Made by a program: the position numbers and the translations under genes. The notes under the pieces are model-generated. The model searched no databases. It saw only the letters and a program-made list of their open reading frames with translations, and had not been told where the DNA came from. From positions 1 to 64,000 of the forward strand of contig CAWFTP010000003.1 in NCBI GenBank assembly GCA_963818885.1: 64,000 nucleotides of DNA, written 5' to 3'. Numbering within the stretch: the stretch's first letter is position 1; every line of letters begins with the position of its first letter. Below are positions 55,523 through 64,000 of this stretch, piece by piece. This DNA is from DATFDN01 sp963818885. GTDB lineage: Bacteria > Pseudomonadota > Alphaproteobacteria > Acetobacterales > Acetobacteraceae.

Positions 55523-56092
55523 ATGGAACAGCAGATTCGCGGCTGGCACGATTTTTATATCCTGATCGCCACAGCGGCGGCGACGTTGATCGGCCTGATG
55601 TTCGTCGCCGCCTCGGTGGGCGCGAGCGTCTTCAACGCCGAGCGGGAGATCCCGCTGCGAGCCTTTCTCACGCCCACGGTGGTGCATTTCTGCGCGATCC
55701 TGGTCACTTGCCTCATCTCGCTGGTGCCGTCCCTGCACGTGCCGAGCTGGGGCGCGCTCGTCGCAGCGATCGGCGGTGTGGGGCTGTTCTATTCATGGCA
55801 TGCCGTCAGCAATCTGCGCCGACGCGGGATCATGCTGCGGCGGGACCTGGAGGATCGGCTCTGCTACGCGATCATTCCCATCACCGTCTATCTCGCGCTG
55901 ATCGCGACCGGAATTTTCATCGCGCTCGACCCCTCTCTCGGGCTCGACATGCTTGCCGTGGTGCTGGTTGTGCTCGTGCTGCTCGGCATCCACAACGCCT
56001 GGGACATGACGCTATGGATCGTCCTGAATACCGGCAATGACCCCAAGCCGGTTGACGCCTCGAGCGACGACTCCGATCGTGCGCCGCCATAG
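55523..56092 (+). CDS. hypothetical membrane protein
   Basis: I do not recognise the family. The 189-residue protein has about five TM helices: FYILIATAAATLIGLMFVAA, VVHFCAILVTCLISLVP, LVAAIGGVGLFYSW, VYLALIATGIFIAL and AVVLVVLVLLGIHNAW. It ends in an acidic tail. GATGGGGAA precedes ATG 55523. It lies between divergent pyrE and the downstream dehydrogenase, 17 bp from the latter. Confidence 0.7.
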   Translation: MEQQIRGWHDFYILIATAAATLIGLMFVAASVGASVFNAEREIPLRAFLTPTVVHFCAILVTCLISLVPSLHVPSWGALVAAIGGVGLFYSWHAVSNLRRRGIMLRRDLEDRLCYAIIPITVYLALIATGIFIALDPSLGLDMLAVVLVVLVLLGIHNAWDMTLWIVLNTGNDPKPVDASSDDSDRAPP

Positions 56093-56109
56093 AACGGAAG
56101 GGCATCGGC

Positions 56110-57180
56110 ATGGCGCGGCGGCATCGGATTGCGGTGATTCCGGGCGACGGCATCGGCAAGGAGACGGTGCCTGAATCGCTCAAGGTGCTCGACGAGGCCG
56201 CTCGCCGCTTCGGCTTCGAGCTCGACCTGCGCCATTACGACTGGTCGTGCGAGACCTACAAGAAGACCGGCGCCATGATGCCCGCCGACGGGATGGCGCA
56301 ACTCGCCGAGTCGGACTCCATCCTGCTCGGCGCCGTCGGCTGGCCCGGCGTGCCGGACCACATCTCGCTCTGGGGCCTGCTCATCCCGATCCGGCGCGGC
56401 TTCGACCAGTACGTGAACCTGCGGCCCTGCCGGCTCATGCCGGGGGTGCGTACCCCGCTCGCCGACCGCGCCGAGGCCGATATCGACTTCTACGTCGTGC
56501 GCGAGAACACCGAAGGCGAATACTCCTCGGTCGGCGGACGCATGTTCGAGGGAACGGAGCGCGAGTTCGTCAGCCAGCAATCCATCCTGACCCGCCACGG
56601 CACCGACCGCGTGCTGCGGTTCGCCTTCGAGCTCGCCCGCTCGCGGCCCAAGAAGCACCTGACCTCGGCCACCAAGTCGAACGGCATCACCTTCACCATG
56701 CCGTACTGGGACGAACGCTTCGCCGCGATGGGGAAATCGTATCCCGACATCCGCACCGATCAGTATCACATCGACATACTTTGCGCGCATTTCGTCCAGC
56801 ACCCGGACTGGTTCGACGTGGTGGTGGGCTCCAACCTGTTCGGCGACATACTGAGCGACCTGGGCCCCGCCGTCGCCGGCTCCATCGGGATCGCGCCGTC
56901 CGCCAACATCAACCCCGAGCGCGCGCACCCCTCGATGTTCGAGCCGGTGCACGGCTCCGCTCCCGATATCGCTGGCAAGCACATCTGCAACCCGATCGGC
57001 CAGATCTGGTCGGCGGGGCTGATGCTCGAGCATCTGGGGGAGAGAGAGGCGGGGCAGGCGATCGTCGCCGCCATCGAGGCGCTGCTGCGCGAGGGCGGTC
57101 CGCGCACCCGCGACATGGGCGGACAGGCGGCAACCGCGGACGTGGGGACCGCGCTCGCGCAGACGGTCGCGAAGCGCTGA
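56110..57180 (+). CDS. tartrate/D-malate dehydrogenase (IPMDH family)
   Basis: The 356-residue NAD-dependent beta-hydroxyacid oxidative decarboxylase has the N-terminal IAVIPGDGIGKETVPE, the substrate loop HISLWGLLIPIRRGFDQYVNLRP, the catalytic VVRENTEGEYSSVGG, and the metal site VVGSNLFGDILSDLGPAVAGSIG. The motif YDWSCETYKKTGAMMPADG is as in TtuC/DmlA rather than LeuB. It is followed directly by a TauE-type exporter gene. Confidence 0.88.
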   Translation: MARRHRIAVIPGDGIGKETVPESLKVLDEAARRFGFELDLRHYDWSCETYKKTGAMMPADGMAQLAESDSILLGAVGWPGVPDHISLWGLLIPIRRGFDQYVNLRPCRLMPGVRTPLADRAEADIDFYVVRENTEGEYSSVGGRMFEGTEREFVSQQSILTRHGTDRVLRFAFELARSRPKKHLTSATKSNGITFTMPYWDERFAAMGKSYPDIRTDQYHIDILCAHFVQHPDWFDVVVGSNLFGDILSDLGPAVAGSIGIAPSANINPERAHPSMFEPVHGSAPDIAGKHICNPIGQIWSAGLMLEHLGEREAGQAIVAAIEALLREGGPRTRDMGGQAATADVGTALAQTVAKR

Positions 57181-57917
57181 CACACCTCCCGTGGCTTGCC
57201 GTCGCCGGCTTCGTCGCCGGCGCGATGAATGCGATGGCCGGCGGCGGGTCCTTCGTCACCTTCCCCGCCCTCGTGTTCACGGGGGTTCCGTCCGTCAATG
57301 CCAACGTCACCAGCACCGTTGCGCTGTTTCCCGGCAGCTTCGCGAGCGCCTGGGCCTACCGCGCGGAGTTCAGCGCGACCGAGGGCCTGTCGGTCCGTGC
57401 CCTGCTGCCGGTCAGCCTGGTCGGCGGGCTGGTGGGCGCGCTGCTTCTGCTGTTCACGCCTGTCCACACCTTCGATTCGGTCGTGCCGTGGCTGCTGCTG
57501 CTTGGCACGCTCGCTTTCGCGTTCGGGCGCCAGGCGGGCGCGGCATTGCGCAAAGTCGTGCGGATCGGCCCCGCCATCCTGCAGGCTGGGCAGTTCCTCC
57601 TCGCGATCTATGGCGGGTATTTCGGGGGCGCCGTCGGGTTGATGATGATGGCGGTGTGGAGCCTGTTCGGCGCCCAGGACATCCACGCGATGAACGCCGC
57701 CAAGACGCTGTTGGTCGGGGCGACCAACACCGTCGCCGTCGTCTGCTTCGTGCTCGCGGGGGATGTCTGGTGGCAGCCGGCACTCGTCATGCTGGCAGGG
57801 GCGGTCCTTGGCGGGTACGGGGGCGCGCGGCTGGCCCGCCGCCTCGATCCCCGCCTGATCCGGCTCGGCATCACAATGGTGAACGTGGCGATGACGGTGG
57901 TGTTTTTCCTCCGTTAG
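57177..57917 (+). CDS. TauE/SafE-family membrane exporter
   Basis: The protein of about 246 residues has seven or eight TM helices and the family repeats GFVAGAMNAMAGGGSFVTFPAL and GYFGGAVGLMMMAVW. Members export sulfite or organosulfur acids. The natural start is unclear: no ATG, GTG or TTG lies at the right place, and a CTG at 57177 overlapping the dehydrogenase stop gives the family-like N-terminus THLPWLAVAGF. The next in-frame ATG (57224) would remove the first motif. A nearby indel is an alternative. Confidence 0.82.
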   Translation: MTHLPWLAVAGFVAGAMNAMAGGGSFVTFPALVFTGVPSVNANVTSTVALFPGSFASAWAYRAEFSATEGLSVRALLPVSLVGGLVGALLLLFTPVHTFDSVVPWLLLLGTLAFAFGRQAGAALRKVVRIGPAILQAGQFLLAIYGGYFGGAVGLMMMAVWSLFGAQDIHAMNAAKTLLVGATNTVAVVCFVLAGDVWWQPALVMLAGAVLGGYGGARLARRLDPRLIRLGITMVNVAMTVVFFLR

Positions 57918-58093
57918 GCTCCCCGGCGGGCGCGGCATGCAGCATGCGAGTTCGAATACCTGCCGCAATGACCGAGGCTCGCAAACCGGAGCGGCGAGGA
58001 AGCCGAGGTAGCGGAGATTGAGCCCGAGTAACTTCGGCAAGTCGCGGCGGAAGACACGTTTTAGCATCTCCGGCACCCCGAAACTTCACTAAT

Positions 58094-59311
58094 ATGACCT
58101 TATTCTATCCTATCCTATGCTCAGTGGCGGTGTGCGACGCAATGACGGCGAATCGGGATGGGAACATCCGGATGGTTTCAGAACCGGCCGGCATCGACCG
58201 AGTGCGAGACAATTCGTCGGGCATCTCGGATGCTGGGCTGAGTTGCTCCTCGGACGATCCGCCGACGCCGAGAGAATGGCAGGCCCTACGCCGACGGCTC
58301 CCCCCGGAGTGGGCGTTTCTCGCGAGTTCGTGGGTGGCCGCGTGGGCCGACAGCTACCTCCCGGCGGCCCGCTGGCGGCCGCCTTGCCGGTTCCTGACGG
58401 TACGCGACGGCCACGGGATCGTCACCGGCGTTCTTGCCTGTCGCGACCATGCGGTTCGGTCCCTTCGCGTTCGCGGCTGCCGGAGGATACCCCTCCCATA
58501 TCGGAGCGTCGCGCTCGATGCGGCGGCTATGGATTCCACCTGTGCGGCGCTGGCGCGCCACCTGCGCGGCTTTGCGCGGTTTCGCATCGGCCTGCGGATC
58601 GGTCCGGTTTCCGGCGAGGACAAAATGGCCGACGCGCTCGCGGCGGCATTGCGCCGCAGCGGCTGGGGCGTCGGAATTCGCTTGCTGGGCAGGAGCTTTA
58701 GCGTCGATCTGCCAGGTAGCGTGGCGGAGTTCGCCGACGCCCGGCGCGGCATCGTCAAGCGAGCAGCCTACCATGAGAGGCGTCTACGAAGGACCGGCGC
58801 AGTCGAGATCCGCCGCCACAGCGCGCTCTCTCCCGAATGCTGGGAAAAGGTTCTTGACGCCGCCGCCGCCATCGAGGAGCGATCCTGGATCGCCGAGCGG
58901 AACGGGGTAAGAAATTTCGCGACGGCACGGTCCCGGCAGTTCTGGCTCCGTGCGCTCAGTGACGAATATCTGTCGGGATCGGTCTCGATCTGGATTCTCT
59001 ATCTGGATAGCCGTCCGATCAGCTTCTCAATTCACCTCGACGCCGGGGCGACGCGGTACATACTCGCGAACTTGTTCGACGCCGCATTCAAAATCCATAG
59101 CTGCGGCACTGTCTTGGCTTATCACGTCCTTCGTGATGCGATCGAGACCGGCCTCACGACCGTCGATTGGGGGCAGGGCGATCCGGGCTACAAGCAGGAT
59201 TGGCTGGCGAGACCCGGCCCCGCCGTTCACGACATCATTGCCCTGCGGCCGGGATTGATCTCCAGCCTGGGCCGAACGGCGCTGCACCGACATTCCGGGT
59301 ACTGGTTTTGA
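58094..59311 (+). CDS. CelD/BcsL-type (BioF2-like) GNAT acyltransferase A
   Basis: The protein of up to 405 residues has a GNAT domain of the Acetyltransf_6 class: GIVKRAAYHERRLRR, AAAIEERSWIAERNG and the signature TTVDWGQGDPGYKQDWLA near the end. These proteins are linked to cellulose or exopolysaccharide decoration. The first 20-40 residues are not family-like, so the start may be 58142 or 58169. A second relative follows 83 bp downstream. The gap 57918-58093 holds no clear gene. Confidence 0.75.
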   Translation: MTLFYPILCSVAVCDAMTANRDGNIRMVSEPAGIDRVRDNSSGISDAGLSCSSDDPPTPREWQALRRRLPPEWAFLASSWVAAWADSYLPAARWRPPCRFLTVRDGHGIVTGVLACRDHAVRSLRVRGCRRIPLPYRSVALDAAAMDSTCAALARHLRGFARFRIGLRIGPVSGEDKMADALAAALRRSGWGVGIRLLGRSFSVDLPGSVAEFADARRGIVKRAAYHERRLRRTGAVEIRRHSALSPECWEKVLDAAAAIEERSWIAERNGVRNFATARSRQFWLRALSDEYLSGSVSIWILYLDSRPISFSIHLDAGATRYILANLFDAAFKIHSCGTVLAYHVLRDAIETGLTTVDWGQGDPGYKQDWLARPGPAVHDIIALRPGLISSLGRTALHRHSGYWF

Positions 59312-59394
59312 CGGAACGGCGCCAGCAGCAGCCGAGCGCCCTGAAGTTCTACTTCGGGCCGCTTTTGGTCGCGCGGTAGCATCTGCGGCTGCGC

Positions 59395-60284
59395 ATGGTG
59401 GACGCAGTCGCCGAGCCCGAACGGGCACTGCCCCCCGGGGCGGAGCCGGATATGGGCGAACTGGCGCCCGGTGAGGAGGGTTTTCTCTTTCGATCGCAGC
59501 CCGTGGCCTCCGCACTGCCGCGCTATACGCTCTCTCGAAACGCGGTGAGATATGTTCCCCAGCAATACCATCGCCGCCACATCGACCTGACGATGAGCTA
59601 CGCGGAGTATCTGGCCCACTTCTCGTCCAAAACCCGCTCCACGTTGCAACGCAAGCAGCGAAAATTCGCCGAACTGCCAGGCGGCATGGAATTTCGGACC
59701 TATCGCCGGCCGGACGAAATGACGGAGTTCCACAAGGCCGCTCGGAAAATTTCCAGAGCAGACCTACCAGGAACGGCTGTATGACGCCGGCATTCCGGAT
59801 TCGGAGCAGTTCAGGACAGAGATGGCGCGGCTCGCGTCCACCGATAGCGTGCGCGCCTACCTGCTGTTCCTCGGCGGCAAGCCGGTGAGCTATCTGTACT
59901 TGCCGGCCCAAGGGGGACGTTTGCTCTACTCGTTTCTCGGCTATCGGCCGGATCGTCGCGCAGCACTCGCCGGGCACGGTGCTGCTGTGGCTCGCCTTGG
60001 CAGAGATTTTCCAGGAGCGGCGGTTCACGCGGTTTGATTTCCTGGAGGGCGAAGGCCCGGCAAAGCGGCTTTTCAGCACCCACGCCGTACTAAGCGCCAA
60101 CATCTACTACCTGCGCCGGACGCTGCGGATGCGCGGACTCGTCCGATCTCATGCGCTGCTGGAGTCGACAGGCAACCGCATTGTCGGACTGGTGGACAGG
60201 ATGGGCGTTCGCGAGGCCCTCAAAAAGCGGCTTCGGGGCACCTCCGGCGCGGACCCCGCATCCGAACAGGAATCACGATGGTGA
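59395..60284 (+). pseudogene. CelD/BcsL-type GNAT acyltransferase B, frameshifted
   Basis: Across two breaks (near 59757 and 59950) this encodes about 295 residues of the same class: HFSSKTRSTLQRKQRKF, a middle piece (EQTYQERLYDAGIPDSE and AYLLFLGGKPVSYLYL), and the end SPGTVLLWLALAEIF followed by FDFLEGEGPAKRLFST. All expected parts are present, so either recent decay or sequencing error is likely. It would act with its neighbour in surface polysaccharide or lipid acylation; that is inferred from the family. Confidence 0.7.
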
Positions 60285-60433
60285 GCCTCGCGATGACCAT
60301 GTTGCACGCGAGCATGACGAGAGAGTTATCCCCTTCGCTACAGTGGGAGACGCAATGCCGGGCCTGTAGTATGACGCGCCGACGGTCCGTTGCCGTTTTG
60401 CCTATTACGCGCTAGGGGTCGCTGCCAGCCGCC

Positions 60434-61268
60434 ATGTCCGAGACCCCGATCCAGCCGCGCCTCCTGATCCGGGAGCATGTCATCGACGGCCTATTCATGA
60501 AGGAGGTCCGCCCTGCCGTGCCCGGCGGCTTGGCGACGCCCCTTCTCATGGTGCATGGCGGCCTGCACGGCTGGTGGGCATGGGAATCGTGGCTCGGCTT
60601 CTTCGCCACCGCCGGCTGGCCGTGCTTCGCGATGTCGCTGCGCAACCATACGGGCTCATATGCGGTGCCGGAGGAGGCATATCTCCGGCTAACCACCGCC
60701 GACTACGCCGCCGACGCCCACACGGTGATGCGCTGGATCGGCAAGCCGGCCGTCCTGCTCGGCCACAGCATGGGTGGAATCGTCGTGCAAAAGGCGGCCG
60801 AGGCGATGCCGGCCGCCGCCCTCGTCCTGCTCGCGGCCGTGGGCCCGGGCCAGCTCGGCAAAATTCGCGATCCGCTTCCCGTCGATCGGCCGTTCGCGCC
60901 CGACAAGGCCACGCTGCGCACCATGTGGTTCCGCGAGATCGAGGACGGCGCCTTCACGCGATTCCACGCCCGCCTGGTGCCGGAATCGCCCGGCGTGCTG
61001 AACGACTACAGCGGCGGGGGCGTGCCAATCGATCGGGCGGCGATCGCTTGCCCCGTCCTCGCCATCAAGGGCGAGTTCGACAACACCCCCGTGCACCCTG
61101 CGCCCGATATCGCCGCCTTCTACGGCGGCGATGCGATGGTCGTGCCAGGCGCGGCCCACAACCTGATGATGGAATCGCCATCACTGCCGGTGGCGATAAC
61201 GGATCAACCAATGGCTGCTCGGCAAGCTGGGCGGCCCGGAGCTTCTCCGAGGGAAGGAAAATCAGTGA
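60434..61268 (+). pseudogene. alpha/beta hydrolase, frameshifted near the end
   Basis: The protein of about 277 residues has the oxyanion segment LLMVHGGLHGWWAWESW near residue 37, nucleophile elbow LLGHSMGGIVVQ (Ser near 118), Asp in KGEFDNTPVHP and the catalytic His in PGAAHNLMME. An extra base near 61199 (ACGGATC) shifts the last 20 residues; restored, they read INQWLLGKLGGPELLRGKE. Its stop overlaps the GTG of the next gene. The gap 60285-60433 shows no gene. Confidence 0.78.
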
Positions 61269-62475
61269 GACGGACCATCATCGCCGGAATGCTGCTGGCC
61301 GGATGCGCGATCTCGACCCGCCTGGGCAGACATCCCGGGAAACACCGTGACGATCGGGGTGCTCACGGATCTCAACGCCGGCAACGCCGACGCGGCGGGA
61401 CACGGATCGGTCGTCGCCGCTCAGCTCGCGGCGGAGGACGCCGCCAAATTCATGCCGGGCGTCACCGTCAAGGTCATTGACGCCGACCACAAGAACAACC
61501 CGGAGGTCGCCTCCACCATTGCGCGGGAGTGGTCGACGAACCGGGGCGTGAACGTGATCGCCGATGTGCCGTTCTCTTCGGCCGGGCTCGCGGTGAACCA
61601 GGTGGTTCGCGGCGCGCCCGCGCACTCTATTCATTGCCTCGGGCACCGGGACGAGCGACTTGACCGGCAAGTATTGCTCGCCAAACACGATCCAGTGGAC
61701 GTACAGACACCTACTCCACAGGCAACGTCGTCGCGCGCGCCGTCGTCGCGCATGGCGAGAAGACCTGGTTCTTCATCACCGCCGACTACGCGTTCGGCGC
61801 CGCCCTGCAGCGCGATACGACAGCAGCGATCGAGGCCGCCGGTGGCACCGTCGTCGGCAGCATCAGGAATCCGCCCTTCAGCTCGGATTTCTCGTCCTAT
61901 CTGCTCGCCGCCCAAAGCAGTCCGGCGCAGGTGATCGGACTTGCCAATGCTTCGCTCGACCTCATCAACCTGATCAAGCAGGCGCACGAGTTCGGGCTGG
62001 ACAAAGACGCAAGCATCTCGCGGCACTGCTGATGCTTGTCACCGACGTCCATTCATTGGGACTCGACGCCGCGCAGGGCCTCTATCTTGCCTCGCCCTTC
62101 TACTGGGACCTCAATCCGCGAACCCGTGCCTTCTCGGCCCGCTTCGCGCAGCGCATGGGCGGCCATGAGCCGAGCATGCTGCAGGCAGGCGTCTATTCCG
62201 GCGTGCTCGATTACCTCAAGGCGGTGAAGGCGACCGGCACCACCGATGCCGCGACCGTCATGGCCGAGATGCAACGCACGCCGGCCGATGACGATGCCTT
62301 CGGCAAGACCGTCGTCCGCAAGGATGGAAGGGCGATCCACGACTTCTATCTCTTCCAGGTGAAGACGCCCGCCGAGTCGAAGGGGCCGTGGGACCTCTAC
62401 AAGCTGGTGTCGACCGTGCCGGGCGATCAGGCGTTCCGCCCGCTCTCGGGGGGTGGCTGTCCACTGGTGAAGTGA
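61265..62475 (+). pseudogene. LivK-type substrate-binding protein, several frameshifts
   Basis: The protein of about 400 residues is a type I periplasmic binding protein. It has a leader ending near AISTAWA, VTIGVLTDLNAGNADAAGHGSVVAAQLA, TGTSDLTGKYCSPNTIQWTY, TWFFITADYAFGAAL and GLYLASPFYWDLNPRTRAFSARF. At least four indels (near 61328, 61635, 61713, 62012) break it. It may have served a branched-chain-type importer, with livF 9 kb away. It overlaps the next gene by TGATG. Confidence 0.78.
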
Positions 62476-63285
62476 TGATCCGCGCTGCTCCTGCTGCTGC
62501 TCCTCGTCTCTTGCTGCCGCGCATGGGCCGACGACGGCGTTGACGGTACCGTTCGTCCCGCCGCCGCCGGCCCTGGCGCCCCCAGCCGCGGCGGCAGCGG
62601 CGGCGCGGCTGCGCGGGGCGCTGGTCGCGAGGTGCATGGTCTGCTGCGGCAGACGCCGGCGACCGAGCAGCGCTTCATTCGCCTTGCCCAGGCGATGCTC
62701 GCCGAGCACATCAGCAGACGATCGACCGCGCCCAGATCATCGTCGTCGTCGACCGCAATCTCGCATGTGCAGGAACTGGCGCTCGTGCTCGCCCAGCCGA
62801 GCGAGCAATGGGAGGTGCTGGGCGTCACGCATGTTTCCACCGGCCAGCCGAACCGGCACGGCTACTACATCACGCCCACCGGAGTGTTCGTCCATGACGC
62901 CTCGATTCTCGATTACCGCGCGCTCGGCACCTACAACGAGAATCATATCCGCGGCCTCGGCGTGAAGGGCATGCGGGTATGGGATTTCGGCTGGCAGAAT
63001 GCCCGCAAGGGTTGGCTCGGCAGCGGGGAGACCGGCGAGATCCGACTGCTGATGCACGCGACCGATCCGACCTATCTCGCCCAGCGCATCGGCCGCCCCG
63101 CGTCCGAGGGATGCGTGCGCATTCCGGCCGCGATGAACCGCTTCATCGACCGGCATGGCATCCTCGATGTCGACTACGAGCGGACGGCGGCGTTCGACGT
63201 GGCGTACCGCGCGATCCTCCCCACCGACCGGGAGCCGACGCCGCTCGCGGGCGACACGCTCGTGATCGTCAACTCCTCGGCATGA
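62475..63285 (+). pseudogene. L,D-transpeptidase (YkuD) family protein, frameshifted
   Basis: After a leucine-rich leader and a low-complexity Gly/Ala/Pro stretch come HGLLRQTPATEQRFIRLAQAML and a broken segment (QTIDRAQIIVVVDRN in another frame). The YkuD-like domain follows: YYITPTGVFVHD, RLLMHATDP and PASEGCVRIPAAMNRFID, with the catalytic Cys/His pattern S-x-G-C-x-R. Breaks lie near 62485, 62713 and 62768. The intact domain from 62769 would cross-link peptidoglycan if expressed. It is coupled to the preceding gene. Confidence 0.75.
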
Positions 63286-63288
63286 CCC

Positions 63289-64000
63289 TCACGACGGGGC
63301 AGGCCAAGCGGTCGCGATGGTGGCGTAACGGATGCCGCTCCCTTCCGCGAGGAGATGGAACAGCGCCGCCTCGATCCGCAGCAGCAGGTGCGCCGCGCTG
63401 GGCCACGCTAAGTCGTCGTGGATCCGCGCGAGCGCCGCCTGCGCCTGTGCCGCCTCCTCGATCCAGGTGTTCGACAGTGTCGCGTCGATCCGCAAACGGT
63501 CCGATGTGGTGCAAAGCCGCTCGGTGGCGCGCTCGATCCGCGCGACGGTGTCCCCCATGAGGGCGGCGACCTCCGGACCGACGGGCCGGGTCGCCTGATT
63601 GCCGTACCATCCCAGCTCGCGTGCCCAATAGTCGCAGGCTGACAGGAGGCTTGCGCGCCGACGCAGGCGTACGCGGCGGGACGGCATCGAGATCACGGAG
63701 CCCATCGCATCCCAGACGGCGCGGAAGCCGGCCTGCAGGCCGAGGATCAGCCTGGACAGCTCAGGGTCCGCGTGCCCCGCGACCATGCTGTCGGTCGCCG
63801 AGCGAGTGACCGCCGCCAGGGCCTGCAGATAGTCCTCCTGCGCGCTCATGACGATGTCGCCAGTCCGGACCCCCCACACCACAGCCGAGACAATGGTCCC
63901 GCACGCCACCCCGAACACCCCTTCCTCCAGCCGGAGGACAAGAAGGCCCGGCGTGAAATAGCCAATCAGACTGAACATCAGGGCGAGGATGATGGTGATC
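63289..64000 (-). CDS. FUSC-type membrane transporter, C-terminal part
   Basis: This is the 3' part of a minus-strand gene that runs off the right edge. It starts in a TM region (TIIILALMFSLIGYFTPGLL and GVFGVACGTIVSAVVWGV), then a long helical soluble domain (YLQALAAVTRSATDSMVAGH and RLRIDATLSNTWIEEAA). That layout fits FUSC/aromatic-acid-efflux (AaeB-like) proteins. The N-terminal half lies outside the window. It converges with the L,D-transpeptidase gene, 3 bp apart. Confidence 0.72.
   Translation of the reverse strand, partial: ITIILALMFSLIGYFTPGLLVLRLEEGVFGVACGTIVSAVVWGVRTGDIVMSAQEDYLQALAAVTRSATDSMVAGHADPELSRLILGLQAGFRAVWDAMGSVISMPSRRVRLRRRASLLSACDYWARELGWYGNQATRPVGPEVAALMGDTVARIERATERLCTTSDRLRIDATLSNTWIEEAAQAQAALARIHDDLAWPSAAHLLLRIEAALFHLLAEGSGIRYATIATAWPAPS

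Noticed and set aside
61265..62475. Idea that the LivK-type gene and livF form a working importer here
   Set aside because: They are 9 kb apart, in different operons on opposite strands, and no LivG/H/M genes are present.

Overview
The window is high-G+C DNA that reads as an alphaproteobacterial chromosome, most like the Rhodospirillales, Reyranella or Acetobacteraceae type. The clues are codon use, ATGA/GTGA-coupled operons, many solute importers and short dispersed hairpin repeats. This placement is an inference, because the window contains no rRNA or tRNA. No CRISPR array, prophage or intact insertion sequence was seen.

Layout. 1-2.1 kb is a patchwork of gene remnants (amine oxidase 5' end, IS3 transposase 3' end, a copy of part of pqiC) plus toxin-antitoxin (TA) genes. 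2.1-5.7 kb is a pqiABC envelope operon on the minus strand. 5.8-9.5 kb carries kynureninase, two coupled small membrane proteins and an arylsulfatase. 9.6-15.1 kb holds a thioesterase, two coupled GNATs, a lower-G+C membrane protein, and an acyl-CoA ligase / ketopantoate-reductase-like / GNAT operon. 15-19 kb holds a beta-propeller gene, a vapBC module, an unusual helical-repeat/HTH regulator, a small membrane protein and a DUF899 protein. 19-22 kb has a YihY-type membrane protein, a phosphoesterase and a photolyase. 22-28.2 kb is a carbohydrate-type ABC importer with two paralogous binding proteins. 28.4-38.6 kb is mixed: a periplasmic protein, an amidohydrolase, an ATP-grasp protein, a 1024-residue double glycosyltransferase, cyclopropane-fatty-acid synthase, and a LysR regulator divergent from doxX/nmrA genes. 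39-46.1 kb looks like a catabolic island: two tandem amidohydrolases, a complete ferric/polyamine-type ABC importer and an SDR dehydrogenase. 46.2-57.9 kb holds a stand-alone LigD phosphoesterase, a second PIN TA pair, a ThDP enzyme, inorganic pyrophosphatase, pirin, an AMP-ligase, LivF, a 2OG oxygenase, Mn-catalase, pyrE, a tartrate/malate dehydrogenase and a TauE-type exporter. 58-64 kb has two CelD/BcsL-type acetyltransferases, a hydrolase, a LivK-type binding protein, an L,D-transpeptidase and the end of a FUSC transporter.

Many genes are interrupted by single-base indels, mostly insertions. Five of them expand a GANTC site (the CcrM methylation site of Alphaproteobacteria) by one A/T. 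That points to methylation-linked sequencing error at least as strongly as to gene decay, so frameshifted genes below are marked but may be intact in the organism. The most interesting biological pattern is that two unrelated TA cassettes are each bracketed by a second, diverged copy of part of the neighbouring minus-strand gene.
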